NCBI RefSeq assembly: GCF_031127805.1 | Contig: NZ_JARXHW010000002.1 | Span: 149,227 to 213,226 of the forward strand | Source of the DNA: Thalassobacterium maritimum | GTDB lineage: Bacteria; Verrucomicrobiota; Verrucomicrobiia; Opitutales; Coraliomargaritaceae | Length of the DNA stretch: 64,000 nucleotides | Direction of reading: 5' to 3' | Shown here: positions 42,256 through 51,201 of the stretch, in pieces | Layout: each line of letters begins with the position of its first letter | How positions within the stretch are numbered: the stretch's first letter is position 1 | Notes under the pieces: model-generated | Database searches by the model: none | Seen by the model: the letters and a program-made list of their open reading frames with translations, nothing else | Told to the model about the DNA's origin: nothing | Made by a program: the position numbers and the translations under genes

Positions 42256-43311
42256 TTAGAAGCTGGCCCGGCGCTTGGCTCGAACGATTAAGTATAGGAA
42301 AAAAGGTGCTCCGACTGTGGCGGTGAGCACGCCCACGGGAAGCTCGGAGTATTGTATGCTGATGCGGGCCAGTAGGTCGGCAATGACTAAAGTCGTCGCT
42401 CCCATCAAGGCCGAAGCGGGCAGTAGCCAGCGATGATCCGGCCCCAGCATGAGCCGACACAGGTGCGGTGTGATGAGGCCGACAAAGCCGATCATGCCGC
42501 ACAGGGCGACAGTCAATCCCACCCCGCCCGCGGTGAACAATATGAGGCGCCGACGCAGCTTTTCTACATTGAGCCCGAGGTGAACGGCTTCGTATTCACC
42601 GAGCAGTAGTAAGTTCAGTTGACGGCGATAGCGGAGTAGGGCGCTGATCAGTAGCACAATGATGGGGGCTAACCAACTCAATACGTTCCAGTTGGCGCGG
42701 GCTAGGCTGCCTAAGGACCAGAAGGTGTAGTCGCGCAGTTGATCGTCGTTGGAGAAAAAAACGGCGTATCCGATCAAGGCGCCGACCAGTGCATTCATCG
42801 CCAGCCCGATTAGCAGCATGGTTGTTACGTGGATGCGGCCTTCATGCAGTGCGAGTCGATAAACCAGTAAGGTCACTCCGATGCCCCCCGCCATGGGGAA
42901 GCAACTGATGCCTATTTCGTGTAGGAGGGGCCAGCTAGCCGGAATCAGCCAACTGCCGAATACGATAAAGCTGATCGCACCTGCGGCTCCGCCGGCAGAG
43001 ACACCGATGAGTCCCGGGTCGGCCAGCGGATTGCGGAAGATGGCCTGCAGCACTGCACCTGCGATCGCCAGCGTCGCCCCCACCAATACCGCAGTCAGTA
43101 TGCGCGGGACACGTATGTCCCGCACGATGATGCCATTGATGGCATCATCGGGTGCTTCCATATTCAGGAGAGCGTGCACGACTGTTGTGGGCGGAATGGA
43201 TTTATCGCCCAAGGCGGCGCTCACAAACATCGCCAGCAGCAGGCCCAGGGCAATCAAGCCGAGCACCACTCCGGGCTGTTGCCAGATTCGCTTGGTGGGG
43301 CTGGGCTGCAT
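42256..43311 (-). CDS. hmuU: Haem ABC transporter permease
   Basis: A 351-residue FecCD/BtuC-family permease with about ten membrane helices. Typical segments are VPRILTAVLVGATLAIAGAVLQ, NPLADPGLIGVSAGGAAGA, the coupling segment GLNVEKLRRRLI and ELPVGVLTATVGAPFFLYLI. The start lies one base from the stop of hmuT. Full length. Confidence 0.93.
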   Translation of the reverse strand: MQPSPTKRIWQQPGVVLGLIALGLLLAMFVSAALGDKSIPPTTVVHALLNMEAPDDAINGIIVRDIRVPRILTAVLVGATLAIAGAVLQAIFRNPLADPGLIGVSAGGAAGAISFIVFGSWLIPASWPLLHEIGISCFPMAGGIGVTLLVYRLALHEGRIHVTTMLLIGLAMNALVGALIGYAVFFSNDDQLRDYTFWSLGSLARANWNVLSWLAPIIVLLISALLRYRRQLNLLLLGEYEAVHLGLNVEKLRRRLILFTAGGVGLTVALCGMIGFVGLITPHLCRLMLGPDHRWLLPASALMGATTLVIADLLARISIQYSELPVGVLTATVGAPFFLYLIVRAKRRASF

Positions 43312-44175
43312 CTAGTTCGAAACTGTCTCGGCAAACAGTTGGTTAAGTTCGAGGGCGGCCTCTCCTACACGCACACCAAAACTCAGGGTGCGTCCGAGTG
43401 GCACTGTGTGCACCTGTTTTTCGCGCACCGCGGGCACGTTTTGCCAGGCCGCGTTGTGGAGCACGCCATCGAGGATGCGTGTTTCGTTGTGCGGCATGCC
43501 TTCAGCGAGTCCGATGAGAATGATGTCGGGCTGTAGGGCGACCAGTGCTTCATGCGAGATACTCTTGTAGCCGGGGTGACTGCGAATGACATTTTCGCCG
43601 CCTGCCAGCTCAATCATGGCGGTGGCTTTGGTTCCGCGCCCTGCGGCATTTAGATGGCCGAGTCCGGGGCTGCTCATGAAAAATACCACTTTGGGTTTTG
43701 TCTCCAGTTTTTGAATACTAGCGAGTTGCGATTCTATTTTAGATTTTAATTGAGTGGCAGCTTCTGTTTGTTCCAGTTCCTCTCCGAGCACTTGGATGGC
43801 TTGGTATAAGTCTTCGGGAGAGCCGGGGGAGGGGATCACGCTGGTGGGCACTCCGCTGGCTTTGATTTGATTGAGGGCATTGGCCGGACCGATATCGCTA
43901 GTGCCGACGATGTGAGTGGGCTCCAGTGCGAGCACGCCTTCTGCGGATATGCTACGCACATAGCCAACCTGTGGTAACTTTGTCGCGGCTTGGGGGTAAG
44001 TGCTGGAGAGGTCGACTCCGACGACGTCGTCACCTCGGTTGAGTGCAAATACGATTTCGGTGGCTGCGCCGCCGACTGTGACGATACGGGCAGTGGACTC
44101 CGCAGATAGCGCTGCTGCGGTGAGTGTGAGTGCGATCAGCTGACAGCTGATCTTTTTAAATGTGGATGCTTTCAT
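43312..44175 (-). CDS. hmuT: Haem ABC transporter periplasmic binding protein
   Basis: A 287-residue class III binding protein with a signal peptide (QLIALTLTAAALSAES). It contains the family patterns RIVTVGGAATEIVFAL, VGYVRSISAEGVLALEPTHIVG and a final long helix region with WQNVPAVREKQVHTV. It carries haem from the TonB receptor to HmuUV. A 24-bp gap follows the receptor gene. Confidence 0.9.
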   Translation of the reverse strand: MKASTFKKISCQLIALTLTAAALSAESTARIVTVGGAATEIVFALNRGDDVVGVDLSSTYPQAATKLPQVGYVRSISAEGVLALEPTHIVGTSDIGPANALNQIKASGVPTSVIPSPGSPEDLYQAIQVLGEELEQTEAATQLKSKIESQLASIQKLETKPKVVFFMSSPGLGHLNAAGRGTKATAMIELAGGENVIRSHPGYKSISHEALVALQPDIILIGLAEGMPHNETRILDGVLHNAAWQNVPAVREKQVHTVPLGRTLSFGVRVGEAALELNQLFAETVSN

Positions 44176-44199
44176 TGGTCGTTGTATTGTATCTGTTGT

Positions 44200-46413
44200 T
44201 TACAGTTTGATATTGAGGGAGAGGAAGCCGTTTAGGCCTGGCTGCACGCTGTATTCGGAAGTCAGAGATTCGTGGTCCGTGCTGCTGGAACTGCTCCAGA
44301 TCCAGTAGCGCTCATCGGTCAGGTTGCGTAGGCCGAAGTTGAGGCTGATGTTTTCGGAGAGGCTCCAATAGCCAGTGAGGTCGAGCACGAAGGAGGCGGG
44401 CGGCACGTAGTATGCGTAGTCACGTGTGGTGTCTTTTTTTTCGGCGCGATAGGTGCCGTAGAGTCGGAGCCCCCAGGGAGTTTCGGAGTCGATTGAGTCG
44501 TAGCCGAAATGCAGCACGGCTTCGAAGGGATCGACGGTATTTACATTGTCGTCGGTGGTTTTATTGTGTCCGTCGGCCCAGCTTAAGTTCAATCCTGTGC
44601 TATAGCCGCTAAAGGCATCGCTGATCGCGCCTAACTGATAGTCGGCACGTAGGTCGATGCCGTAGATTTCCACTTCCCCGATGTTGCGTGCTTGCTGGAT
44701 TTCAGTCACGGGTGGCCCCGCTTCTTGTCCGATGGTCTCCAGCGAGATAAAGCCATCATAGAGCGTGTAGTAGGTGGTGAGCTCCAATTCCAGTGATTCA
44801 CTGGCGTATTTGATGCCTAGATCGAAGGAATCGCTGGTTTCTTCTTCTAAGTTGGGATTTGGGATTTGGCTGAAATAGGCGCCAGTGGCAGAGTGATTGA
44901 AGAAGCCCACATAATCTTCTGCACTGGGGTTGCGGATGCCTTTGGCATAGCGGGCCCAGAGCGCGGTTGCATCGTTGAGTTCGTATTGGATGGAGGCACT
45001 TGGTGAGATGGAAAACTTACTATAGTCGGAGGATGCTTCGGGGGCATTCGTTTGGTTCAGAAAGTCGTCGCTATTGGCCGGTAGGATTTCGTAGTAGCCC
45101 AGCCGCAGGCCTGCTTGAAAGAGCCAGCGGTCCTTCGTCGTCAAGTTCTGGAAAAACAGGTCGTAGCGACGTAGGTCGGCTTCGTCGAAGGCGGGACGCT
45201 CGACCGGGTCGCTACCGCCCAGGGCTCGGTCTGTGCGGGTGAAGCTGTTTTGGGCATTTTCGGTCGAGCTCTCGATGCCATAGATGAAACTGTGCTCCAT
45301 GCCGAAGCTTTGGTACTCTTTGGTAAACTGAGTCGCCAGGCCGAGAGCGCTTTGCGCAAATTGGATGTCGTCGGTCCGGTCGCGGGAGAGGATGTTGGCA
45401 AAGCGAGTTTGGGTATTGGTCTCGGTGTTGGTTTCGGAATACTGGTAGTAGAGCTTGACTGAGAGTTGGTCCCAAAGCGCATGCGCATTGCTGTCCTGGT
45501 ATTCGATGCTGTAGCGCGTGCGGCTGTCGTCGGCGATGGTTTCTGCCAATACGGTTTGGAGTGAACTCACGCCATCGCCGTTGGATTTGAGACTGTCTAA
45601 ATCGGTATCTTGCTCACGGTTGAAATGCTCTGCGGTGAAGGTCAGTTGTTGTGCCTCGTCCATGTGATAGCTAATCTTGCCCAGCAGGTGGTTACTCCAT
45701 GAGTCGAGGGGGTTGGCTGCGATTTCACCTTTTTCGTTTTCTGTTTCCTCTCCGCTGCGCAGAGCGTTGCTGAGTGTCACATACCAGGGGCCTTCGCGCA
45801 GGCCGGCGTTGAGCACGTGGCTGAATTCGTTGTTGGCACTTTGGTAACCTAAGCGGTTATTGAGTAGCCAGGGCCGTTCGGAGGCTGCCAGCTCCTCTTC
45901 GAGCGAGCGTGTTTCAAAACTAACCACGCCGCCCATTGCGTCGCTGCCATAGAGGCTGGAGCCTGAGCCGCGAAGGATTTCAACCCGTTCAAAGATTCCG
46001 GGATCGAAGTAGTCTCGCCCGTTGCCGCCGGCACCATCGATTTGAGCGGGTTGTCGAATGCCGTCGATCATCAACAGCACGCGATTGCCTTCGACTCCAC
46101 GCATACGATAGTTGGTGAATCCGCTGCCACGGTAAGGCACCAGTGAATCGCCCCCGCTGAATTCAAAGGGAATCGAAATCCCGGTTTGATAGCGTGCCAC
46201 GTCGCCCGCATTGTTGACGCCTTCACGCGCAAAGCTGTCATAATTGATGGAAGTGATACTGCCCGGAGTTTTCATTAACTCGCGCTCACTGCGAGTGGCC
46301 AGTAGCGTGGTTTCTCTGAGTTGCTGTAAGGGCAGTTCTGGCTCCGTGGGCTCGCTGGCTGCCAAGAGTGACAGCGTGCCGAAGAGTAGGGCGAAGGTCG
46401 TGCGATGCATCAT
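44200..46413 (-). CDS. TonB-dependent haem/iron outer-membrane receptor
   Basis: A 737-residue beta-barrel receptor. A signal peptide (TTFALLFGTLSLLAAS) is followed by a TonB-box-like LRETTLLATRSE and the plug domain (PGSITSINYDSFAREGVNNAGDVAR, MRGVEGNRVLLMIDGIRQP), then the barrel ending SLNIKL. A longer frame exists to 46512, but MMHRTTF at 46413 gives the signal peptide. Haem is the likely ligand because HmuTUV and a HugZ-like protein follow. The 737 length and the ending NLTDERYW / LNGFLSLNIKL are normal. Confidence 0.9.
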   Translation of the reverse strand: MMHRTTFALLFGTLSLLAASEPTEPELPLQQLRETTLLATRSERELMKTPGSITSINYDSFAREGVNNAGDVARYQTGISIPFEFSGGDSLVPYRGSGFTNYRMRGVEGNRVLLMIDGIRQPAQIDGAGGNGRDYFDPGIFERVEILRGSGSSLYGSDAMGGVVSFETRSLEEELAASERPWLLNNRLGYQSANNEFSHVLNAGLREGPWYVTLSNALRSGEETENEKGEIAANPLDSWSNHLLGKISYHMDEAQQLTFTAEHFNREQDTDLDSLKSNGDGVSSLQTVLAETIADDSRTRYSIEYQDSNAHALWDQLSVKLYYQYSETNTETNTQTRFANILSRDRTDDIQFAQSALGLATQFTKEYQSFGMEHSFIYGIESSTENAQNSFTRTDRALGGSDPVERPAFDEADLRRYDLFFQNLTTKDRWLFQAGLRLGYYEILPANSDDFLNQTNAPEASSDYSKFSISPSASIQYELNDATALWARYAKGIRNPSAEDYVGFFNHSATGAYFSQIPNPNLEEETSDSFDLGIKYASESLELELTTYYTLYDGFISLETIGQEAGPPVTEIQQARNIGEVEIYGIDLRADYQLGAISDAFSGYSTGLNLSWADGHNKTTDDNVNTVDPFEAVLHFGYDSIDSETPWGLRLYGTYRAEKKDTTRDYAYYVPPASFVLDLTGYWSLSENISLNFGLRNLTDERYWIWSSSSSTDHESLTSEYSVQPGLNGFLSLNIKL

Positions 46414-46435
46414 ATGTTTGCCTGCTTGATTGCGC

Positions 46436-47269
46436 TTAGTTGGTGATGATGATCGAATAGAAGCGTTGTTCGTCTTCGCTGCTGTCTGGGTCGATGATCT
46501 GCTGGAGGGCACCGTTGCCTGCGATGAGTGTGCCGAGGTCGTTCCAGTTGTTAACGGTTCCAGCGCTAGTCAGGTCGTTGGTCCATTTGATTTGGTAGTA
46601 ATTGCCCGAATAGGTCGGGAAATTGAGTGCGATGTCGTCGTCCACGATGGACGTGGTGACCTCGATTGGGACGATGGGCTCCGGCTCTGTTACTAATGTG
46701 GCGGTACTGGTATCGATACGAACTTTGTCCAAGCTGGTGTGCACGGCCAAACCGAAGTCGATCTGATAATCGGTGACGATGTATTCGCTGAGATCCCAGA
46801 AAAAGCTAAAGACGGTGATCTCGATGTCACCTTGTCCTTCGATATAGATCGTGCCATCCGAGGCATGGTTGGAGCTATCGGCTGCGATTCCCGTTTCGCT
46901 ACCAGTCATTTGGAGCAGCGGCTCTAGATTGAGGAAGTCTTCGCTGCCCCAGATGACGAACTGTAAATTGAGCTGTCCTAGATCATTGGTAGAACTGCCA
47001 TAAATTGAAAATTTGGTATCCAGCGAATAGCTGTAAATATTAAGTGTCGAGGAGGGGAAGCCAGCTCCCGTGGTTTCACTTAGGCTGCCGTTGGTCCCGT
47101 TGGCGACATCGGGTGTGGCGTTGTTGGTGGTGATGAAATGCTCCCATTCGGAGTATTGAGTGATGCCATCGTAGTTGGGCTCATCGAAGTCTGCCCACTG
47201 GGCATGGAGTGTGTGTGTCGCTATGCTGGCAGCAGAGAGTAAGCATCGGATCTGGTAGGATATTTGCAT
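46436..47269 (-). CDS. Secreted protein related to its PEP-CTERM neighbour, haem locus
   Basis: A 277-residue exported protein (signal LLSAASIATHTLHAQ). It shares a layout with the next gene upstream: E-W/W-E near the start, SETTGAGFPSSTLNIYSYS against SKTAGAGYVGNTSIYSS, then a WDLS...EYIV-AxHTS segment against WDLS...EYVISYDVAAHTQ. It lacks a PEP anchor and instead has a C-terminal domain (NFPTYSGNYYQIKWTNDL) common in verrucomicrobial secreted proteins. It sits 22 bp upstream of the receptor gene, so it is probably co-transcribed; a surface haem-capture role is speculation. Confidence 0.7.
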   Translation of the reverse strand: MQISYQIRCLLSAASIATHTLHAQWADFDEPNYDGITQYSEWEHFITTNNATPDVANGTNGSLSETTGAGFPSSTLNIYSYSLDTKFSIYGSSTNDLGQLNLQFVIWGSEDFLNLEPLLQMTGSETGIAADSSNHASDGTIYIEGQGDIEITVFSFFWDLSEYIVTDYQIDFGLAVHTSLDKVRIDTSTATLVTEPEPIVPIEVTTSIVDDDIALNFPTYSGNYYQIKWTNDLTSAGTVNNWNDLGTLIAGNGALQQIIDPDSSEDEQRFYSIIITN

Positions 47270-47339
47270 CGTGCAACTTCGTTTAATGGTAGTCGAGTGG
47301 TGTGAATTCTGTAGCGCCATTCAAACAGCCAAGAAACAC

Positions 47340-47355
47340 CGGACCTCTCGGTCCG
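47340..47355 (-). terminator. Small hairpin between paralogous secreted genes
   Basis: CGGACC (47340-47345) pairs with GGTCCG (47350-47355); the minus strand continues GTGTTTCTT. It could be a weak terminator or attenuator after the PEP-CTERM gene. Confidence 0.45.
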
Positions 47356-47391
47356 ATGCCTCAGTGCTGAAGAAAACTGTGTGCGCTTGAG

Positions 47392-48147
47392 CTACTGGAT
47401 ACGCCGGCGGCGTGTGACGCAGCCTGCGATTGCTGCGATTCCTGCGAGCAATGCAAAGTTGCTCGCTTCTGGAATGACTGAGCCCGCTAAGATGGCTTCG
47501 CTGCTGTCGAGTTGCAGTGCATAAGTTTGAGTGTGCGCTGCGACATCGTAGCTGATGACGTATTCACTAATGGTGTCGCCGATACTGCTGAGGTCCCATT
47601 GGAAAAGTATATTGGAGGAGTAAATCGTTTCGCCTCCGAATTCATTGGTGAAGCTTCCGTTTGTAAGTGCAGTGTAGTCGGCCGTGAGTGATTGGCTGCC
47701 GCCGTTGTAGCTGAGTGTGGCGACGTAATTTGTCCAGTCGTCTTGTAGGCCTGCATCAAATTGGAAGATGACTGTGTTCACGTCGTCCAAGCTATCGACG
47801 GAGCTGCTAATGCTGAAGCTGCCAGTATCCGAAGAATAGATACTAGTGTTGCCTACATAGCCGGCGCCCGCAGTTTTACTATAAGCTCCGTTACCTGTGG
47901 AGCCACTGGTGTTGGAGTCAATCGCATCGGGCCATGCTGCGTAGCCGGGGTAGCTGCCGCCGTAGCCAGCAATGTCAGTATTGGTGGAGTTTAGATTTTC
48001 CCAGCCTTCGTATTCACTGTCGGCGCTGTTAAACGCAGAGATGTCGGAGGGAGTTCCAGCGCTTGTCGGAATGCTATTGATTGCATGGGCGCTGCTGCTG
48101 ATCGCGATCAGGGCGCTTGCTAGTTTGAGTAGGTTTGTAGTCATCAT
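47392..48147 (-). CDS. PEP-CTERM surface protein, haem locus
   Basis: A 251-residue exported protein (signal ASALIAISSSAHA). The C-terminus is a PEP-CTERM sorting signal in variant form: IPEAS, hydrophobic FALLAGIAAIAGC, then RRRR. Exosortase would process it at the surface. The mature part is Ser/Thr/Gly-rich and paralogous to the 46436 protein. It leads the minus-strand haem gene group, so it may be co-regulated. Ligand unknown. Confidence 0.8.
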   Translation of the reverse strand: MMTTNLLKLASALIAISSSAHAINSIPTSAGTPSDISAFNSADSEYEGWENLNSTNTDIAGYGGSYPGYAAWPDAIDSNTSGSTGNGAYSKTAGAGYVGNTSIYSSDTGSFSISSSVDSLDDVNTVIFQFDAGLQDDWTNYVATLSYNGGSQSLTADYTALTNGSFTNEFGGETIYSSNILFQWDLSSIGDTISEYVISYDVAAHTQTYALQLDSSEAILAGSVIPEASNFALLAGIAAIAGCVTRRRRIQ

Positions 48148-48399
48148 TGATTTAACTTTATGTTTTCAGGAATGCCTCGCTGAGCTGGTAGGGCCGCGGC
48201 GTTGCAAAACAATAAACTAGCATATTGATCGCTTTAAAAACTACTCCGGCACGGAGTAAAAAAGCCCCATATTTGAAATTTGGGAGATTTTTATCCCTAG
48301 TAACTGGCTTTGGGCGGGCCGGATGAATGGAAGTCGTTGGGATATTTGTTAATCTGAATTCTTGCGATCTTTGTCTCGAAGTGTTCCTCTCGCGTGATT
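48148..48399. other. Divergent intergenic region between PEP-CTERM gene and hisD
   Basis: The 252-bp region contains a perfect 7-bp inverted repeat, TACTCCG / CGGAGTA (48242-48258), flanked by A/T tracts, and a second AT-rich imperfect palindrome (CCCATATTT, AAATTTGGG, 48266-48284). It holds the promoters of both diverging units and could include an iron-responsive operator. No Fur consensus is recognised. Confidence 0.4.
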
Positions 48400-49695
48400 A
48401 TGCAAAAGATCGAATTTTCCGATACGCCCAAATTTCAACAAGCCCTCAGAACATTCTGCGAGCAGGCGATCGTCGCAGGAGATGTTACCGATGTGGTTTC
48501 TGCGGTGCTGGCTGAGGTGCGTCAGCGTGGGGATGCCGCAGTGCTCGATGCGACTAAGAAATTCGATGGGGCACAACTGAAGGCCAATCAGATGCGAGTC
48601 TCTGCTGAGGAGCTGAAGGCGTCGGTCAAATCTCTGAGTCTTGCCGATCGTAAGGCGATTCGCGAATCGATCGCACTGGTTAAAGAATTTCATAAGCAAA
48701 CACTGCCCAAAAACTGGAAAGCCAAAAACGCACAAGGCGGGATCGTGGGGGAGCGCTTTTATCCGATCCAACGTGTCGGCCTCTATATTCCTGGCGGAAA
48801 TGTGCCACTGGTGTCGACGGTCGTGATGACAGCTGTCTTGGCCAAGTTGGTCAAGTGCCCGGAGATTGCGGTCTGCACGCCGCCGGATGCGGAGGGGCAA
48901 ATCGCACCTGCGATGTTGGCGGCGCTTTCCATGATCGGGATCGACGAGGTTTATAAAGTAGGGGGCATTCAAGCGATTGGTGCTATGGCGTACGGCACTC
49001 AGACGATTCCGGCTGTGGATAAAGTGTTTGGGCCGGGCAATGCCTTCGTGATGGAGGCCAAACGTCAAGTGTTGGGCACCATCGGGATCGATTTATTACC
49101 AGGGCCCAGTGAAGTGATGATTATCGCGGATTCCGGAGCCAATCCGCAGCATGTTGCGGCCGATTTGCTGGCGCAAGCGGAGCACGGGAGCGGCAAGGAG
49201 ATCATTTATTTCGCCACCACCAGCAAAGCGCTGCTCAAGAAGGTAGAAAAAGCCATTGCGCAACAAATGCCGTCGCTGACGCATGCGGAGAAATGCGCCA
49301 AGGTGCTGGAGGGGCGCTGCCTGGCGGTCACTTGTAAGAAATTGTCTCAAGCTGCTGAGGTGGCCAACTATATTGCCCCCGAGCACTTGGAGCTGCAGGT
49401 TGCTGACAAATCCATCGAGCTGCTGAGTAAGCAAATTACGACTGCGGGAGCCATCTTGCAGGGCTATTTAACACCGACCGTATTGGGTGACTTTACGGCG
49501 GGTCCCAGCCACACGCTGCCGACCGGCCGTGCCGGACGCTTTTTCAGCGGCTTGCAAGCCACTGATTTTATGCGTCGTTCCAGCACCGTGCGTTATAATG
49601 CCAAGAGCCTAGCCAATGCCGCTCCGGTGGTGGAGACCTTCGCACGTCTGGAAAAACTCGACGCGCACGGTAAGTCGCTAACGATTCGTCTGTAA
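48400..49695 (+). CDS. hisD: Histidinol dehydrogenase
   Basis: A 431-residue enzyme that oxidises histidinol to histidine in two NAD steps. Recognised segments are ERFYPIQRVGLYIPGGNVPLVSTV, GGIQAIGAMAYGTQTIP, FGPGNAFVMEAKRQV, LLPGPSEVMIIAD and PSHTLPTGRAGRFFSGL. ATG 48400 is taken; GTG 48394 adds two residues. The hisC and hisB genes follow further right, separated by a repeat array and a nucleotidyltransferase. Confidence 0.96.
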   Translation: MQKIEFSDTPKFQQALRTFCEQAIVAGDVTDVVSAVLAEVRQRGDAAVLDATKKFDGAQLKANQMRVSAEELKASVKSLSLADRKAIRESIALVKEFHKQTLPKNWKAKNAQGGIVGERFYPIQRVGLYIPGGNVPLVSTVVMTAVLAKLVKCPEIAVCTPPDAEGQIAPAMLAALSMIGIDEVYKVGGIQAIGAMAYGTQTIPAVDKVFGPGNAFVMEAKRQVLGTIGIDLLPGPSEVMIIADSGANPQHVAADLLAQAEHGSGKEIIYFATTSKALLKKVEKAIAQQMPSLTHAEKCAKVLEGRCLAVTCKKLSQAAEVANYIAPEHLELQVADKSIELLSKQITTAGAILQGYLTPTVLGDFTAGPSHTLPTGRAGRFFSGLQATDFMRRSSTVRYNAKSLANAAPVVETFARLEKLDAHGKSLTIRL

Positions 49696-50164
49696 CGGGT
49701 GGCGGGGCTCTTTAGACCCCGTTTACGTTCGGTCGGGTTTGGTGGTCGAAGACCGTTTGGAACCGAGGCTAAAGCACTCGGCTACGGTCTTCATGGTTGA
49801 CGCTCCGCCTGTAACGGGTGGCGGGGCTCTTTAGACCCCGTTTACGTTCGGTTGGGTTTGGTGGTCGAAGACCGTTCGTAACCGAGGCTAAAGCACTCGG
49901 CTACAGTCTTCATGGTTGACGCTCCGTCTGTAACGGGTGGCGGGGCTCTTTAGACCCCGTTTAGGTTTGGTCGGGTTTGGTGGTCGAAGACCGTTCGGAA
50001 CCGAGGCTAAAGCTCTCGGCTACGGTCTTCATGGCTGACGCTCCGTCTGTAACGGGTGGCGGGGCTCTTTAGACCCCGTTTAGGTTTGGTCGGGTTTGGT
50101 GGTCGAAAACCGTTCGGAACCGAGGCTAAAGCACTCGGCGACGGTCTTCATGGCTGACGTCCGC
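49690..50164. repeat. Four tandem 119-bp palindromic repeat units
   Basis: Units start at 49690, 49809, 49928 and 50047; periods are 119, 119 and 119, and the last copy is 118. Each carries three dyads: GGGGCTCTTTAGACCCC, GGTCGAAGACC and CCGAG...CTCGG. The hisD stop codon lies in the first unit's edge and the converging gene begins just past the fourth. They differ from each other at only a few positions, indicating recent duplication or gene conversion. The hairpins could also terminate both converging genes. Confidence 0.93.
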
Positions 50165-50171
50165 CTGTAAA

Positions 50172-51059
50172 TTAATAAACACCGTCGTCGGTGAGCTTTT
50201 GAATGCTGGCAACTACGCGGGCCTTGTCGTCGGGGTAGGTGACGCCGAACCAGGGGCTCTCGGTCTGTAAGACCGGGCAGCGGATCGCGCCCTCTTGAAT
50301 CAGGCTGTCGACTAGGCTGGGTAGGTAATACTCCGATTTCTCTTCGTGACCACGCGCTTGTAGAAAGGCTTCAAAGCCGGCTTCCAAGTGTTCGAAGATC
50401 GCAGGTGTGAAGCCCCAGAAATTCATCGAAACGACAGCTTCCGGTGACAGCGACACGCGTTCGTCGGCAAGGTTGATGCCGCGTAGCTCGCCGTCGGCGT
50501 CGTGGCCGATCGCTGTGTATTCTTCGACACCTTGTAAATTGTCACCGTCGAGCGAGCAGATCCCGCGGTTCACGGTGCCGTGTGGTGAGAGCGTATTGCG
50601 CAGGATGTAGCCGACCATGCTGGCGCTGAGTTGCTTGGGGTCGGTCGCTTTCAGTTGTGCGGCCATTTGCGCGTAGGCTTCGCGCCCGTAAAAGTCGTCC
50701 GCATTGATCACTGCGAAGGGCTCGTGGATGCAGTCGCGCGCTGCTCGCACCGCGTGCGCCGTGCCCCATGGCTTGCTGCGGCCTTCCGGCGCACGATAGT
50801 CGCCCGGGAGGTCGTTGAGGTCCTGAAAGGCATAGCAGACTTCGATTGTATCCGTATGCTTCTCGCCCACTTGCGTGCGAAAGGCGTCTTCAAAGTCCTT
50901 TCGAATGACAAACACCACTTTGCTAAAGCCCGCGCGGACCGCATCTTGCACCGCGTAGTCGACCATGGTTTGGCCCGACGGCCCCATGGCATCGAGTTGT
51001 TTCAGTCCGCCGTAGCGGGAGCCCATTCCGGCCGCGAGTAGTAAGAGAGTTGCTTGCAT
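50172..51059 (-). CDS. Sugar-phosphate nucleotidyltransferase-like protein
   Basis: A 295-residue protein of the NTP-transferase family. The N-terminus has the NTP site LLLAAGMGSRYGGLKQLDAMGPSG, then KPWGTAHAVRAAR with an invariant Lys region and the metal Asp in FAVINADDFYGREAY. A KSEYYLPSLVDSLIQEG segment ends the substrate-binding part. The sugar is not identifiable. ATG 51059 is used; the longer frame to 51101 lacks a domain. Confidence 0.82.
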   Translation of the reverse strand: MQATLLLLAAGMGSRYGGLKQLDAMGPSGQTMVDYAVQDAVRAGFSKVVFVIRKDFEDAFRTQVGEKHTDTIEVCYAFQDLNDLPGDYRAPEGRSKPWGTAHAVRAARDCIHEPFAVINADDFYGREAYAQMAAQLKATDPKQLSASMVGYILRNTLSPHGTVNRGICSLDGDNLQGVEEYTAIGHDADGELRGINLADERVSLSPEAVVSMNFWGFTPAIFEHLEAGFEAFLQARGHEEKSEYYLPSLVDSLIQEGAIRCPVLQTESPWFGVTYPDDKARVVASIQKLTDDGVY

Positions 51060-51201
51060 CAATGAGGGTGATAAGTGCCGTGCGTGTGTCTGACAATTCA
51101 AACCTAGTAGATTATTCTGGGCTCCTTCGGTGTATTTCGCACAGGAAGATGGATATTCCGATTGAATCTGCGCGGCGAATGGTTCTTCTATCTATTATCT
51201 A

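Noticed and set aside
49690..50164. The 119-bp tandem array as a CRISPR
   Set aside because: Units abut with no unique spacers, and each unit is far too long.
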